Origin: Guyanagaster necrorhizus | Lineage: Eukaryota > Basidiomycota > Agaricomycetes > Agaricales > Physalacriaceae | Assembly (NCBI RefSeq): GCF_019112545.1 | Contig: NW_025064948.1 | Coordinates: 84,764-148,763 of the forward strand | Direction: 5' to 3' | Length of the DNA stretch: 64,000 nt | Shown here: positions 22,589 through 34,910 of the stretch, piece after piece | Numbering within the stretch: the stretch's first letter is position 1 | How the letters are laid out: every line of letters starts with the position of its first letter | The notes under the pieces: generated by a model | Databases searched by the model: none | Seen by the model: only the letters and a program-made list of their open reading frames with translations | What the model was told of the DNA's origin: nothing | Made by a program: the position numbers and the translations under genes

Positions 22589-22858
22589 TTTTTCTCTCTT
22601 GATCGTAGGTTTAAATCATTATTCCTGGGTCGTGCACTCAAGTCAGTTTTATTTTGACAGGTATCAGAATGCAAGACCGAGTAAATATTTTAAGAAACCG
22701 ACCGCCATATTTCTACATAGGTACTAGGGATCCTCTTCAACGGAAATAAGAAAGTATCAATATGTTGGTCCTATGAAGGATATTGATAATAACAGGTATA
22801 CTTTAATTTTTACTTGTAGACTCTTCAATCATCATGATTCATGTCCTCGTGTGCTCAC
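22589..22858. other. Intergenic spacer
   Basis: AT-rich spacer between the MYND gene and an F-box relic; no element recognised. Confidence 0.4.
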
Positions 22859-23170
22859 TCATAGTTCGCGCTCCAACCACCACTTAATCCAGAAATAGTC
22901 CTCGCTGAGATAAAACACACCTATCCAAACCTTCTTCAAGGCTAGCTGATCGATGACTTTGGCGTCGGAGAAAAATATACCCAGGTGAGATAGCCTTGCG
23001 ACACTCAAAGCTGCCGCTTGCTCCTCGTTGAACCGTTGGCATACGACATCGAGTCTCAATCACTTCAACCCGGGATTGAAGGTTCCGGGTATGGTCAACT
23101 GGTCTCCTTCCCGATGGGGTACGATTGGCACCTTGGAATAATACATGCAGTGAGTTAATATCTTGTTGCT
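22859..23170 (-). pseudogene. Second C-terminal relic of the F-box family
   Basis: Reads DVVCQRFNEEQAAALSVARL, then SHLGIF and KVIDQLALKKVW. This corresponds to DVVRQRFDEERAAELNVTRL and RVINWLKSDGL in the intact gene that begins about 150 bp away on the same strand. It lacks the rest of the protein and looks like a truncated tandem copy. Confidence 0.6.
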
Positions 23171-23321
23171 CCCGACGCCCTTATGTTCCACGGAGCATTC
23201 GTCGTTAGCAGCACTTTGTGATTTATGATATGGGAGATAGGGAATACCGGTTTATTGTGGGCACTACTCAATCATTAAAGTCGTGAGCTGCTAAGTTTGA
23301 ATTCCCACTGCATATACATGT

Positions 23322-24860
23322 TTACGCACTGAACCAGACTCCTGTCCAATACTGATCAACCTTTCGGTATGGTGACCCTTTCTCCCAATCCAACCCTTCG
23401 TTCTCAAGTGCATCAAGCCCATCGCTTTTTAGCCAGTTGATGACTCTGTTACTAACACAATTTATACACAGGTGAGACAGCCTTGTGACATTCAATTCTG
23501 CCGCTCGCTCTTCATCAAAGCGTTGGCGAACGACGTCAATGACCATTTTCCCGTAAGGTCTTTTCCAGACGGCATCGATATTGATGGTGAACGTCAGCCT
23601 CTTCATTGCGGAAAGGATTTCAGGCTGAGTAAACTGATCCAGTGGGGATGCTGAATGACCTTTCCTATAGTACACAACCAGACAACTGACATTTTTTGTG
23701 AAGGCCCTAAGATGATGGAACTTCTGAACCACCTCCGGGAAAATGGCCAAATGTTCGATGGAGCAAGCGGATCGCGTCAGAAATTCTTGAAGCGAATGAA
23801 TGTCAACGTCATCCCCATCTAAAATGGAGTCCGGACAATAGCCGAATCTTCTCAGTGACGGGGCGGTAAGAGCGTCCAGTATCCTCACATCATTGACTGT
23901 TAGGGACTGAAGTTGTTCCATTCGAACGGGTAACAAATTACTAGAGTCCAGAGGTCCATCCCAATCGTCGAAAAACAAGATACTAATTTCGACGAGCGTT
24001 TGTACCTGGGTGATGTACCGGATGTCTGCCAAATGATGCAATGTTCCACTAAAATGCGTGAGAATGCTTAGGCTAGCATTCAAAGGCATCTGGGAAATCT
24101 CCAGCGATTCAACGTTGACACGTCGAAGAGATGGTGCAGAGGACAATGCATCTGTGCTGAAGTCCGCAGTGTCTGCGGTAGAAACATACAACTCCTCCAA
24201 CAAAGGAATATTTCCTGATACAGAAGCAAGTTTCTCTAGGTCTTTCGATCGAGCGCACATGTCCACCATTTTCCACAACGCGGATTTTTGAAGGACCATA
24301 TCAAAGATACGTCTATCAATAACGTGGCCTTCAGTCCTTATTGCTATCCATAATGGAAACTGTGCAGAGCGACGGAAATGGTGGGAGAGTATGTCCACTG
24401 AGTGGTGCGTGTACGGCGGTTGCAAAATGACAACCGACCATAAGACAGGCAAGGTTGATACAATGTCTCGCCAGCATCCACAGACTTGGCCCAGAGGCCA
24501 CACGCCCGTGGTGACATCGAGGCTGTTCTTGGGACGATGAACGGCCCAGGAGAATATCTCCAGAAGAACGTCACTTGGAAGACGACGGATAGGCGACAGC
24601 AGTGCTTTTCGCCTGGACAGCGAATGCTCCAACTGGTCTTTTTTGCGCATCAGCATGATCATTTGTCTCTCCAAACTGGAGATTTCGAGTTCAAGGGTAG
24701 AGATATCTTCTTCGATCCGCGCCGTGTCAGCATCTAACAAGGGCCTCTTCTTACGAAGAAGCAACGTTATTAAGTGTTCATGTTCAAACTCGTTTGCTGG
24801 TGTATAAAGAGACTTCGATGCTAACATGCCGAAAGGGTAAACAAGCTGAAGAATGGCCAT
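23322..24860 (-). CDS. F-box protein with N-terminal coiled coil
   Basis: A single uninterrupted 512-residue frame starting MAILQLVYPFGML. Residues about 40-90 form a heptad-rich coiled coil (LELEISSLERQMIMLM, KKDQLEHSLSRRK). The F-box follows at about 92-150: LSPIRRLPSDVLLEIFSWA, then VWPLGQVCGCWRDIVSTLP and VLWSVV. The remainder holds irregular leucine-rich repeats (IPLLEELYVS, APSLRRVNVESLEIS, PSLRRFGYCPD). This is the common Agaricomycete F-box architecture, predicted to act in an SCF ubiquitin ligase. An inverted near-duplicate lies at 62741 and C-terminal relics at 16237 and 22859. Sequence conserved before the ATG in both copies contains GTGAGT, a possible 5' donor, so an upstream non-coding exon is possible. 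Confidence 0.88.
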   Translation of the reverse strand: MAILQLVYPFGMLASKSLYTPANEFEHEHLITLLLRKKRPLLDADTARIEEDISTLELEISSLERQMIMLMRKKDQLEHSLSRRKALLSPIRRLPSDVLLEIFSWAVHRPKNSLDVTTGVWPLGQVCGCWRDIVSTLPVLWSVVILQPPYTHHSVDILSHHFRRSAQFPLWIAIRTEGHVIDRRIFDMVLQKSALWKMVDMCARSKDLEKLASVSGNIPLLEELYVSTADTADFSTDALSSAPSLRRVNVESLEISQMPLNASLSILTHFSGTLHHLADIRYITQVQTLVEISILFFDDWDGPLDSSNLLPVRMEQLQSLTVNDVRILDALTAPSLRRFGYCPDSILDGDDVDIHSLQEFLTRSACSIEHLAIFPEVVQKFHHLRAFTKNVSCLVVYYRKGHSASPLDQFTQPEILSAMKRLTFTINIDAVWKRPYGKMVIDVVRQRFDEERAAELNVTRLSHLCINCVSNRVINWLKSDGLDALENEGLDWEKGSPYRKVDQYWTGVWFSA

Positions 24861-25650
24861 GGGTCCGGTTAATCTGATTGAAAGCTATTGGTCAGCCTAC
24901 TCACTGTTTCGGCACAGCAGCTATGCGTGATGGTGAAGAAATGGAGACTCGCAAGAAGGGGAGGACACTGGTGAAAATGGCGCTATTCTGCTGGGTGGAG
25001 GTACAGTGCCATGTAATACGAGACGAGATGGTCAGATTAAAGGGCAATTGCCGTGCGGCCCGGGTCAGCTGCGCTCCTCCTGGTTCCAACTTTGCGAAGT
25101 TGTATAGGCCCATCAAATGTCGCCTTGTAATTGTCCTTGAAGCTTCTCAGCGCTGAAGCATAAATCATGGAGGGGTTGCGACCACAAGACCAGCCATGGC
25201 TGTTATGAACTTGAAGAACGTTGAAAAGCTCCCACTGAGGGAGCAGGGTCAGATCTGCACTTCACTGAAGAGACTCAGGATACCGCGAAACTCTAGACAT
25301 TCAAAGTTGGAATTTGGAAGGGGAAGGCTTTGCCTAAGTCAAAGGCACGTGGAAAGACGGGACTGAAAATCAATATGTAGAGGCGTCGCTCCCCCCAAAG
25401 AATTTTTGGAGAATGATCACACAGACGACTTAAGTCCGGGCCAATCGAGTAAATAACTTCAACAGTCAATTTATGAAAGATAAGAAGCTTCGGGTGCAAA
25501 CCTCAATCCTGCTAATAAGTACCTTCCCCATATGTAGGCGGAATCGATAGGCTTTTGATTTTTCTCGGCGAGTTTTTTAATTCCTCGTTGTGTTGTAGAA
25601 ACAAACTTCGGGAGTTTCATAGCTCTCACAGCTAATGGCACAAGCACACT
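23322..25650 (-). repeat. Inverted segmental duplication, copy A
   Basis: The intact F-box gene plus about 800 bp upstream matches the segment from about 61866 to the window end in opposite orientation. Upstream landmarks shared by both copies include CCGAAACAGTGAGTAGGCTG just before the ATG and, further up, coding-like pieces VLVPLAVRA and PEAS. Similarity continues past the coding region, so this is a DNA-level duplication and not only a protein family resemblance. Confidence 0.75.
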
Positions 25651-26642
25651 TGGGGCAAGACAGCCTTGATCGTGAATGGTCCTATTTACACAGGCATCAA
25701 GGTACAAGGCGAGCAAGCGGCAATTTTCGCTAATCAAACCATAAACGTACCTACTTCCAGTACTTTTCGTATAAGGGCGGCGCTCTGGAAAACGCAACTT
25801 TCGAACCAGACTGAGCAATGCTCAGACCCCTCTAGTCAGCTACTTATTGCCCTGGGAGTCATCGACAATCATATACAACTTCTCGACTTTGAACGACTAC
25901 CTTCCTAAAGGCTGTAGTGAGAAAATAGAACGTCACTTACTATACGACATACTGCTGATCGCCCTTTTCGCCAACGTAAGGTCGGAGGCTCGTAGCATAA
26001 AGGTCAATATTAATAGTGATACTCATACAACCCATGCATCGGTCGATGACCTTCGGAACATTATGAAGCTAGAAGCCCAAGTGGCATCTCGCCGAATCAC
26101 TATTTCTACACCGCTTGCGATGTAAACAGCTTGATCATTCAACCTGTAGTCTATCGTCAGAAATCCTTATCCGAGGTGTTGCTAAGACCCGGAATAATCA
26201 TTACTCGTCTATGTCACCGGATCATACACTTAAATTAGTCTTATCTACAAAGGCATCAGTACTAGATTCGTTTTACAACGTCCGACATCTCACGTACATG
26301 TCCCACCATCGCCGTATCTGATCCTGCTCTATACAGTATGGCCAAGCGTCTCTTCCTCAAAAGTCAAGAATCGACGATGCAACATGTCCAAGCTAGAAAA
26401 GGATGTCTCGCCACACAGGTCCTTAATGATACTAGAAATATCATCCAGAAGCTATTCCCAGGCAAAGGTCAGTGTCACAAGTCATCACAAAGGCTGGAAC
26501 TTACAGTTACGACAGAGGACAGCGAGATAACAGCTATAATGACAGCTGCATTCAAGACTAACACGTCACCGCAACGAATCAAACTACTCACCCGTGGAAT
26601 GCGCCGGGAGATGAGGGTCCTGTGCATGGTGATTAGTGTATA
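25651..26642. other. Intergenic region, nothing recognised
   Basis: Frames on the plus strand (25666-25908, 26338-26661) show no domain. This presumably holds the 3' end of the transporter gene. Confidence 0.4.
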
Positions 26643-29600
26643 TCAGTGCCGTAAACCATAAAGACTCGCCATGAGAACCTGTAGCGTCAGCTCTTCGATA
26701 CCAATCCTGGTGCTATCCACCTTTTCCGGCTCATGGTCTGTAGAGTCCTCAACGTCGGAATCGGAAGAATCGGAGTCGCCATCCTTTACCTCCTCTTGTA
26801 TCTGGGCGTGTCTACGCCGAACAACCCTCGCACGACGCTCGTGATAGATGATCCGATCCTTCAGGTTGAAGAATGCAGGAGGTAAAGGACGAGCACCAGA
26901 AAGGCAGCTGGAGATGACAGAGATCTGTGTGAAAACATCGGAAAGCTGCATATTTTGAGTTAGCCCCATTGAAAGAAATAACTGCCGGTGAAAGAACGTA
27001 CGAAGCTAGGATTCATAAATGGGGTCTACAGCGAAGATTAATATCGAATGAAAACAGTGTACGACATAGAACTCTACGAACGTGATGTACGAGGATTCCA
27101 CACCATCGTTCGTCCATTCTTGACATGGCTGCCACGAGAAGGTTCAAAGTCGAAAGAAGCCGTGTTCTATATGGTTCAAGCACATTAAATCCTTAAGCTC
27201 AGGTCAGAAAGGATGGAAGGATCATACAATTTCATATGCAATAATGTGTACTGCTCGTACGGCCACTGGCCCGAAACGTGGGGTTCCCATTTCGCAGCAG
27301 TCAATGTCGGCTGCAGCTCTTGTAGCCGGGTCTGCAGCGCATAAGCCCCGTGAGCACAGGTACCGAAAGTGAGGAACGTACAGCGATCGCAAGCATCCTA
27401 GGTGTGAACATCCGGATGCGCTGCTCCTTCGTTGAGACATTATCGGATCGATTCGTATGGTCCTTCTCCGCGTCGCTATTAAGCCGAGTCTTGCGCTCTT
27501 CCGCTAGGAATGCCTCAACTTCCGAGGCGAATATGTTACCCAGTTCATCTGTAATGGCAGCCAAAGACCGACGGACGAAAAGACGAGAAGATGTCAACCT
27601 AGGTACTATCATCACGATAAACTGGTCATTGACGGAAGCTATATCAGACATATGCACATAAACCAAGGCAAGGATAGATCACGTACCCCAGCAGTAAACC
27701 CTATGATGATAAGCAGGCTAAGATCAAAAAGGTAAGTAACAACAACCGCGCATGGCATAACAGACTCACGCTCGCTTCCATGCGATATCGATACCTTTTC
27801 CAGTGTTGGCCAGCATGACCTGATGGGCGTCGACCCAACTGTATCCGACAACTAGGGAAAACACAGGTTAACACGATGCTCGCACTAAACTCAGCCATCT
27901 TGGCTCACCAAATACAGTGGTTACTCCGATCATACTCCAGAAAGGTTTGTCACTGGGCCGACATGTGATACTCTTCAACACGAAAGGCGCAGTCAATGCT
28001 GTCTATAATTCGAAGTCAGAATTTTGTTAGTGTACCCAATAAAACAAAAACGAGCAACAGACCGTGATTATAACGATACCATAAGGGTTACCATTCCCTC
28101 GGGCAGCACCAATATACCACGCCACAAGACCATCTATTTCTTGCATCAACAGATAACTAATCCAGAACCGATATGAGCTTACTGAGCAAACCAATGCCAG
28201 TTCCGATTAACCGAACACCGTAGCTATATATCTAGATGAAGCAATCAGAATAGTTCGAACCTCGTTCATAAAACATGGAACATACCTGATCTCCCGCAAA
28301 TACAGCTAGACCAATCTGGCCATATATTAGTGAACAAAAACAAGAACAAGGTAAAGTAAATCCACCTGAGCCATAATCACCGCCCAAATCCCCCGATATT
28401 GATACACGAACCACACGCTTGAGGAACAAACATACGGAATCCAGAGCGCTATTGACACAAGGCCATATCTCATCGCGTAGACACCCTCGGGTGACCAGAG
28501 GAACCTGACAGCCGAGGTTAACTTGAGAGAGAACTTCCCAAGAGCGGATTTGGGCGGAAGTGCGTCAGGATCGCGGGCTTTACACATGCAATCACCATCG
28601 GTATCAATCAGCTCAGTAAGGAAAAATCAACTGACGATGACGGACAACCCCTGCCTCCATTTCATCTTTCTCGCTTTCAGCCTTGAGCGTATCCTGAGAC
28701 TCGGCTAGACTCTCCTCGAATTTGAACGGATCCGTAGGCGCCCCCATCGCGAAGGGCGAAACGTTTTTATTTGTTCCGCCGGTCCCTTTTGCTCTGCCTC
28801 CCAGGCTTCCGTATCCAATGGGCATCCATAACCTAGGCTCTGGCCGCTTCTCATCAAGATAGACAATCAGGGTCAGGAGCTTGATGAGGGAATCCGCAAA
28901 AGCCTCCAAGGTATCACAGAACACGAAACATATGAACAGCGACCTTTACAAGTAACAAACACCCCAATCAGTATTGATGCGTATGTACAGGGCATCCAGG
29001 CACGTCTGGTAACCACGCACCTCACAGAGAAACCCGAGGTACCCGCATCTTCTTTAACTGAGGCAAGTAGTCGACCGGTGACTGGATCGAAAAATCGTTC
29101 AAATGGCCTGATGAGTTGAACCCGCTCGACGTTACGAAAGTGGTCCAATGATTTCTTGATAACATTCAACTGCTCAACTAGACCCTGCTGCCTTTGCTGC
29201 ATCTTCTCGGGAGACGGCTTACTGAACAACCATGACCACCTTGTATTATTGCAGTCTTTAAACCACGTCGTGATGATCTTAACAGTTTCCGAACAGTCAT
29301 TGTTAAGGGTCTTGGACGCATTAGACAGTAATGGAACCAAAGTCTCCAGGTCAAGGCCATGCTTTACTTCGCGAGCCCGTATATCGCGCAATAGCAAGAT
29401 TGACCGGTTTATAATCGCCTTGTTAGACTTCGGATCTTCATCATGACCAGCTTTGGCATGCGCGACAAGCAAGTTATCTACCGCCGTCTGAAACGCTAAT
29501 AACCCACTGCGATGGAGCAAAATATCATTTCCTGTCACACATCAACATAAATCGCTCACGCTGTCCGGTTCGTTAACGTCTTCAATTCCTTGTTTACTTG

Positions 29601-30862
29601 CTTCAGATCTGCAGCGCCTAGTCTTCCCATCGAGCTCTCGAGGTCAATGAAGCTAATTTGACCTTGAAGGCCTTGAAATCCTACGACTAATGACGTGCGA
29701 TACGTTTTCCCTCGCCGAATCAGTCTTTCAAATGCCTCGTGGTCCGAGGCACTCGTCTGTAGGGTTTCAGCTTGAAGATCGATGATGTCAAGGACGGGCT
29801 ATAGACGCGTTTAAGCAAGGGCTCAAGACTAATACACCGGCAAACTAACTTTAAGCACGCCGCCACCAAGTAAGCTCCTGGATACCAATATTTAATCAAC
29901 ATTTAGTGTTAATGGATGGCACTCACAGCCAAACATGATTCAGAGATTCTGGAAAGATGCAGATGAGGCATGCGAGGGCGGTCGCGAGATAAAAGCCAGT
30001 AGGAATCAGGAACAGCTTGGCAAGTGTATACTGAGATATCGGGAAGACTACATGCGCTTGAATGAATCTGACGTGCAGAATGGTTGCAATTATCAACTAA
30101 CCAGGGCCATAAAGACACATGAGGTCCAGAACGATGCTGCCAAATATACTGAAAAGGGCAAGCTTTGGTCTGTACGCAACCACAGTCGAGAAAAAGAAGG
30201 TCCCAATGAAGAAGAAAGCACCAAACACGGCCGAAGACCTGCACAATAAAGTTGAATAGAAGGGGTAAATAAGGGCGAGATCGCTTACCGAGGATCAAGA
30301 AACTGGCCGTGGAATATGGCGCTTTCGTATTGAAGCGCCGTGGGGGTACCGCTGTATGCCCAATATGAGCCTAAACTCAGGCAAAATGACTGCGAAGAAC
30401 CAACGAAGACTGAAGAGCATGAACCTGCCGCGCCAATCGAGCTTGGTCACGAACCGAAAGAGCAGATGCCATGGCGGCGCAGCCCCACGCCCAACCGAAA
30501 AGCATACCTGGCCACTGTTAGGCAGATCCACGCGCAAGGAAAAGGCTATAAACCTATTATGAGCGTAGTCGATACAAACAGAAACATCGATAGCGCGAAA
30601 GACGGCGGTAGCAAAACTGCCAGGATCCTAGGAAACAAATTGCCGAATATCAAGACAACGCCGCGCAAGATGAACGCGAAACGCACGATGCAAAGAACGC
30701 CGCCTGTCCCTCTGCTTTCGAAGTCTTGGTAGCACAGAGGTAGATCAACGAAATGGCGAGCGAAATGCAGCATCGAATCCAAGTCTTGATGGTTCTTCTA
30801 GACTTGAAGGTCGCCTTCAGCCACGTAACAGCCTTTGCCGTGAAAGCCTTCTGCGCGTCCAT
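26643..30862 (-). CDS. Fusaric-acid-resistance-like (FUSC/ArAE family) membrane transporter
   Basis: A long multi-exon gene. The start MDAQKAFTAKAVTWLKATF follows a pyrimidine-rich leader and a GTCGCCATGG context. Transmembrane segments come first: WIRCCISLAISLIYL, FFASILAVLLPPSFALSMFL, LIIGMLFGWAWGCAAMASAL, VFGAFFFIGTFFFSTV and GFYLATALACLICIFPESL. A soluble middle part follows (AFQTAVDNLLVAHAKAG, FDPVTGRLLAS). A second membrane block reads RYGLVSIALWIPYVC and NRGIWAV-type YRGIWAVIMAQ, then YGVRLIGTGIGLLS. The C-terminal DUF2421-type region shows VRRSLAAITDELG and LQELQPTLTAAKWEP, then GARPLPPAFFNLKDR. The family exports aromatic acids and related toxic compounds or acts at the ER; the substrate is not known. 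One early intron is only 36 bp (or 66 bp with an alternative donor). The last exon may extend further. Confidence 0.85.
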
Positions 30863-32978
30863 GGCGACAGAGAGAGGGAATGGTGGTAGAAGAAGAAAGA
30901 AGGAAAATTGTTTCACCCGATGGTACGAACTTGTTGAGGTTCAGAAGTCGCGTGGCGGTGCTGATGTCATGGGTCCTACCAAATTTGCGGGGGATGCCGC
31001 CCGCGAAAGTTGTCGACAAAGGGCTCAATTCTCAATTTCCATTCCTTTCGCTTAATGTCACCATCCTCATCGGCACCATTCCTCGTTTCTCGCCAACACA
31101 ATATGTATACAATCGACTACTGCGCAATTTTACATCAAGAACGTTGCTGTGGAAGCGCTGGAAGCAGGGGTCGCTACTAAGGACTCCGAATTCTCATTGG
31201 GGGAAAACGAGTGTTATGCCCCAACATATGTCTTTGAGGGTCTCCATACTGCTGTTATGCCGGCATCGTCCACAGGGTTGACATATACTGGAAACGAACC
31301 TTGTGTACATGGCCTGTTGATCTGCCGTGCAAACACCTCGTTTCGTCGCTTGTTGCACATATCGGTCGCATCACAGCACGGAATTCGTTTAGTTATCAAT
31401 GCTTGCGCCATTCGTGCTACCATGGCCAATAAATCAGAAGGCTAGATCATGCAGTGGTGGAGTTAAGTTGTATTCTTTTAGACCAAGTATGACTCTTGCT
31501 CTTACCATCCAATTCATCTTGAAGCAGAGTCGTAACTTATACAGATTAGTTGGACGTCCAAAAGTCGTAATCGCTTCCATGCATGGGTCCTTCAAGTTCA
31601 GCAACTCCGAGCCGCAGAGCACCGAGTATATAGACCCAAGTTTGAAGTTGGGAGAAGTCATCCATTTAAAGTTGGGACGTCTGCTGTTGCTAAAGCTTTC
31701 ATCCGTTGGCGCCGAGTTAAAGAAGGTGTCTTGATGGACAGCGCGGTAGGATTTGTAAATTCGAATTATGCGCTTTTGAGCCGATATACGATAAGAATGA
31801 CTCAACTGACAGAACATTCTAATCCGAGTTCTCACCTCTCGGGACAACTGGTCGTAAGAGCTTGTGTAAGGGTTGAGGAAAGGAAATCGATATAACGAGT
31901 GACAGCCATAGAGTCGGCGTCGGGCCTGTTAATCGGAGCATCCTAGCGCATGCTCGCATCGTTAATTACCAGATGACTATTATCCGTTCGGCATTAGAGG
32001 ATTCTATTTCAGATGATCAAGCTCTTGTAAGCAATCCGTGAATGCAACGTATCACCACCAAGCTTTCATCTTCCGATGCGCGTTTCAGAGACATATGGGT
32101 CTTAAGGGGAGGAGTAATGCGCCATGTAAAAGTACGAGTGACGTGGGACGCTTGAACTCCGGATCACCAAGAGCGAACAAAAAATATAATTGCCCATTGG
32201 AGTTATCAAGAGACGATATGAGTCGAGTTGACGAGAGATATTACGAGCGAACAGTAGGTGCCACCAGACAACGTCTACAGAGACCATCGATATCGTCATT
32301 TTCAAAGTCAGGGTGGATTGACAGGAATCCAGTCAAGGCACAGCAGATCGACATACGAAGATTGTGCATGGAATGACCACGGAAGAGCGGAAAGATGAGG
32401 CTAAAAAGGCCCACGGTAACAGCGCATTCACCGTCAGCGTCGAAATGGTCAGATCTACTTCAAGCTGCCCAGAAAAGCCCGCTGGTCACAGCACCATTAT
32501 CAAAAACAGGCCATGCGGGCGGGGTACAACCAACATAAAATGAAGAACGCCAGAGCCGTGATATACCTACGAATGGACTTGATGGCAAACCTAACATATA
32601 TATGAATTGATCATAAATAACAGCTGCCAAGACGCACACCCGAGTAGACACTCAATAGACGACCACAATGCCGTGAATGACCACATAGCCAGAATGACAA
32701 TGTTGTGTGACCTATACAACCCGGTGACGACTCGGTAGAAAGCATTTGTCTCGTGAATTTTGATCTTCTCCTGAAGTATAACTTACTGATAACGAGGGGG
32801 TAGTGTATGGCATGGTATACCCCAATCAGCTGAGACCATGAGATGCTCATTGCAATGGAATCAAGACATGATTTTTTTCAGCATCAAACTTTGAAGTGGA
32901 GACATTTTAATGCACAATAAATAGGATAGAATTCAAGATAGAATTACAAATTTATAGGGCACAGCATAGCAAGAGCAT
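30863..32978. other. Region without a confident gene
   Basis: Overlapping frames on both strands at 31399-31847 look protein-like (plus: SLKLGEVIHLKLGRLLLLKL) but no family is seen. Short frames elsewhere. Probably promoter of the transporter plus eroded sequence. Confidence 0.4.
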
Positions 32979-33866
32979 TTACAAGCTAATGTAACCCTTG
33001 ATTGTCTGAACGATGGACTGAAGAGCATCGTAAGAAGCACCGGATGAAATGTCTGGGTTACAACATTGTGGTTCTGCAGGCCTCAAAGACTTTGCTTCAG
33101 CTACACCCCTTACAGGCTGACCACCTTTGCTGGTCATGCTTTTCAAGGCATAGCAAGCCCTCCACTTCTTCCCAATTGCAGAAATAGCATACAATCGATC
33201 CAATTGCTGATTAGTTGGCCCAATCTCATCAAGATGCTGAATGACTTGGACAATCGCAGCATCCCGCCCTGAATCTACATGGAAGTCGGATGGGGGCTTG
33301 ATCTCAACAAGCAGCAAGGGATGCTGGGGAAACTCGACAACAAAAGTAATTGTGAAGATGACCCACTGTGGACAGACATCAAACCCCTCAGTCGGAGAGA
33401 ACCAATAATTCAGAATCTTGTCATAAAAAAAGGGTAAAACTTTGCTTCAATGGTCTCATTGTCATTGTTCAGCCCAGCAGCTTTGGTTAAAATATATTGT
33501 GGGTAGCCACCACCACAGAGATGAAGCAAGGGCATGATGCAGTAGTAGCATACTCGTCCTTCTGCGCTTACAGTCAACGTCTTCACAAAGATCTGCATTG
33601 CGGTGGATGGCAGTTCAATGTAACACTCTGGAATGACGACTGAATGCTGTGGTTTACATATTATGTAATATTTACCACGTGCCAGTTGCGACTCGCATAA
33701 CCTGGTTGCTTGCATTCTGCCGTTGCCTGGCTTCTTGCCGGTCCACGAGCGCGAGATGGTGCTCTGAGAGCCTCTCACATGGCAAACGCCCATCCTTCCG
33801 GGCCTCAATTTGTTGGTTTTCGGTGCTGGTACCGGTGCTCTTAGCTTCCCGACTAGTCATAAGCAT
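32979..33866 (-). pseudogene. Conserved hypothetical gene with VEIK motif, frameshifted
   Basis: Exon 1 (33866-33702) ends ASNQ and joins exon 2 (33646 onward) over a 55-bp intron to HSVVIPECYIELPSTAM. Exon 2 then reads ETIEAKFYPFF. At the A7 run (33425-33431, plus strand) the frame must move by one base to continue YDKILNYWFSPTEGFDVC, then LLLVEIKPPSDFHVDSGRD, IGPTNQQLDRLYAISAIG and SIVQTIKGYISL to the stop. The repeated basidiomycete pattern and the E-x-K strand are reminiscent of PD-(D/E)xK nuclease-like folds, but that is inference only. The shift is either a real lesion or an assembly error in the homopolymer. Confidence 0.6.
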
Positions 33867-33962
33867 ACAACAGTCAAAATTTAAATTGATACAGGAAAAT
33901 CACATCAACCTCAAGATATCTACCGGCGTTCATTGTTTAAGGAAACGGGGAACTGCTTGTGC

Positions 33963-34910
33963 CTACGTATCTATGAGATAGTTTGGCCAGAATAGCAGCC
34001 ATGTCATGGTCCATGCCCCCCCAAGACCGCCAACCTTGAGTCCAAAAACGCGACGGAACGCACCCTCGGCAAGAACTCAATCGTGCTGACTAGGAACAAA
34101 CATCCAAGAGTCCCAAAATGGGGCGCGATGACCCATACCCCATACGCCGAGGTAATGAAATCAAGGCAGACAGGGTGAAGGAGCCGAAGACCATCCCCAC
34201 ATGCCCTGGACCCAACGGTACGCCACCAAAGGAGGCATAAGATAGGCTCTCATTGAGAGCCTAATGCCATCTTCGAGCCCAAAATTGGGACAGAGAAGTA
34301 GACAGCCACGGACCATCAAAGAGGGGCGGCCACTCGGTTGGATCTTGATGAAACACGACGACATCAATGAGAGTAGCGGCGTCGTGTTAGCTCTGCAGCG
34401 CGCAGTATATCACGACGACTACTGAAAGAAGCGTGATGTGCGTAGAGCGAACGGCGGGAAGGGGTCCGTCAAAAATCGTTCCCCCGTCGACCTACCAAAC
34501 GTGTCAGGCGTCGATAGTGATTGGATGTGGTAGTCGATGAGGTCGAGAGTAATGGGGTGAATGAGCAGGGATATCGAGCTGACACTAGCGAAGACAAGTC
34601 TGGACGAGATAGACCCTCTCTCGGGCGGAATGTAGACATTCGCACCCCAGTTCCAGTTTATGCCACGTAGACTGATCAGGAGATGGGCGAGGGATGACTT
34701 GGACAGATCTAATATCCTGCTGGGTGCTTGGGAGAAGGCCCAGATAGTAGCGCGCATAGCGGACACGAAGCTAACCATCTGTATTAGTTATTCCAAAGGC
34801 GTATACAGTGAACTTACAAGTAGGAGCTGGTTTAGGTGCATGCGTTTCCTCCCCATTGGACCAGTCGAGCACTACGGCACAGGGATACATGGTGCAGTGT
34901 TGCCGGTAAA
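33963..34910 (-). pseudogene. Wax synthase domain protein, pseudogene
   Basis: Minus-strand pieces follow the order of fungal wax synthase/MBOAT-like proteins: LRGINWNWGANVYIPPE, then TLDLIDYHIQSLS and DTFGRSTG. After a frame change come HQDPTEWPPLFDGPWLSTSL and SQFWARRWH, then GPGHVGMVFGSFTLSAL, and at the end AWTMTWLLFWPNYLIDT. In the frame carrying the middle part there are stops after LQS and after RRWH, and the N-terminal membrane segments are missing or unrecognisable. The living family would esterify fatty alcohols or similar acceptors in the ER membrane. I regard this copy as dead. Possible N-terminal membrane sequence occurs further upstream (35260-35150) but cannot be joined. Confidence 0.7.

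Noticed and set aside
28873..29446. Plus-strand 96-codon frame (29156-29446) as a gene
   Set aside because: It is the complement of the transporter's soluble domain exon.
30340..30732. Plus-strand 130-codon frame
   Set aside because: Antisense to the N-terminal exons of the FUSC-type transporter, whose splice sites and membrane segments are convincing.
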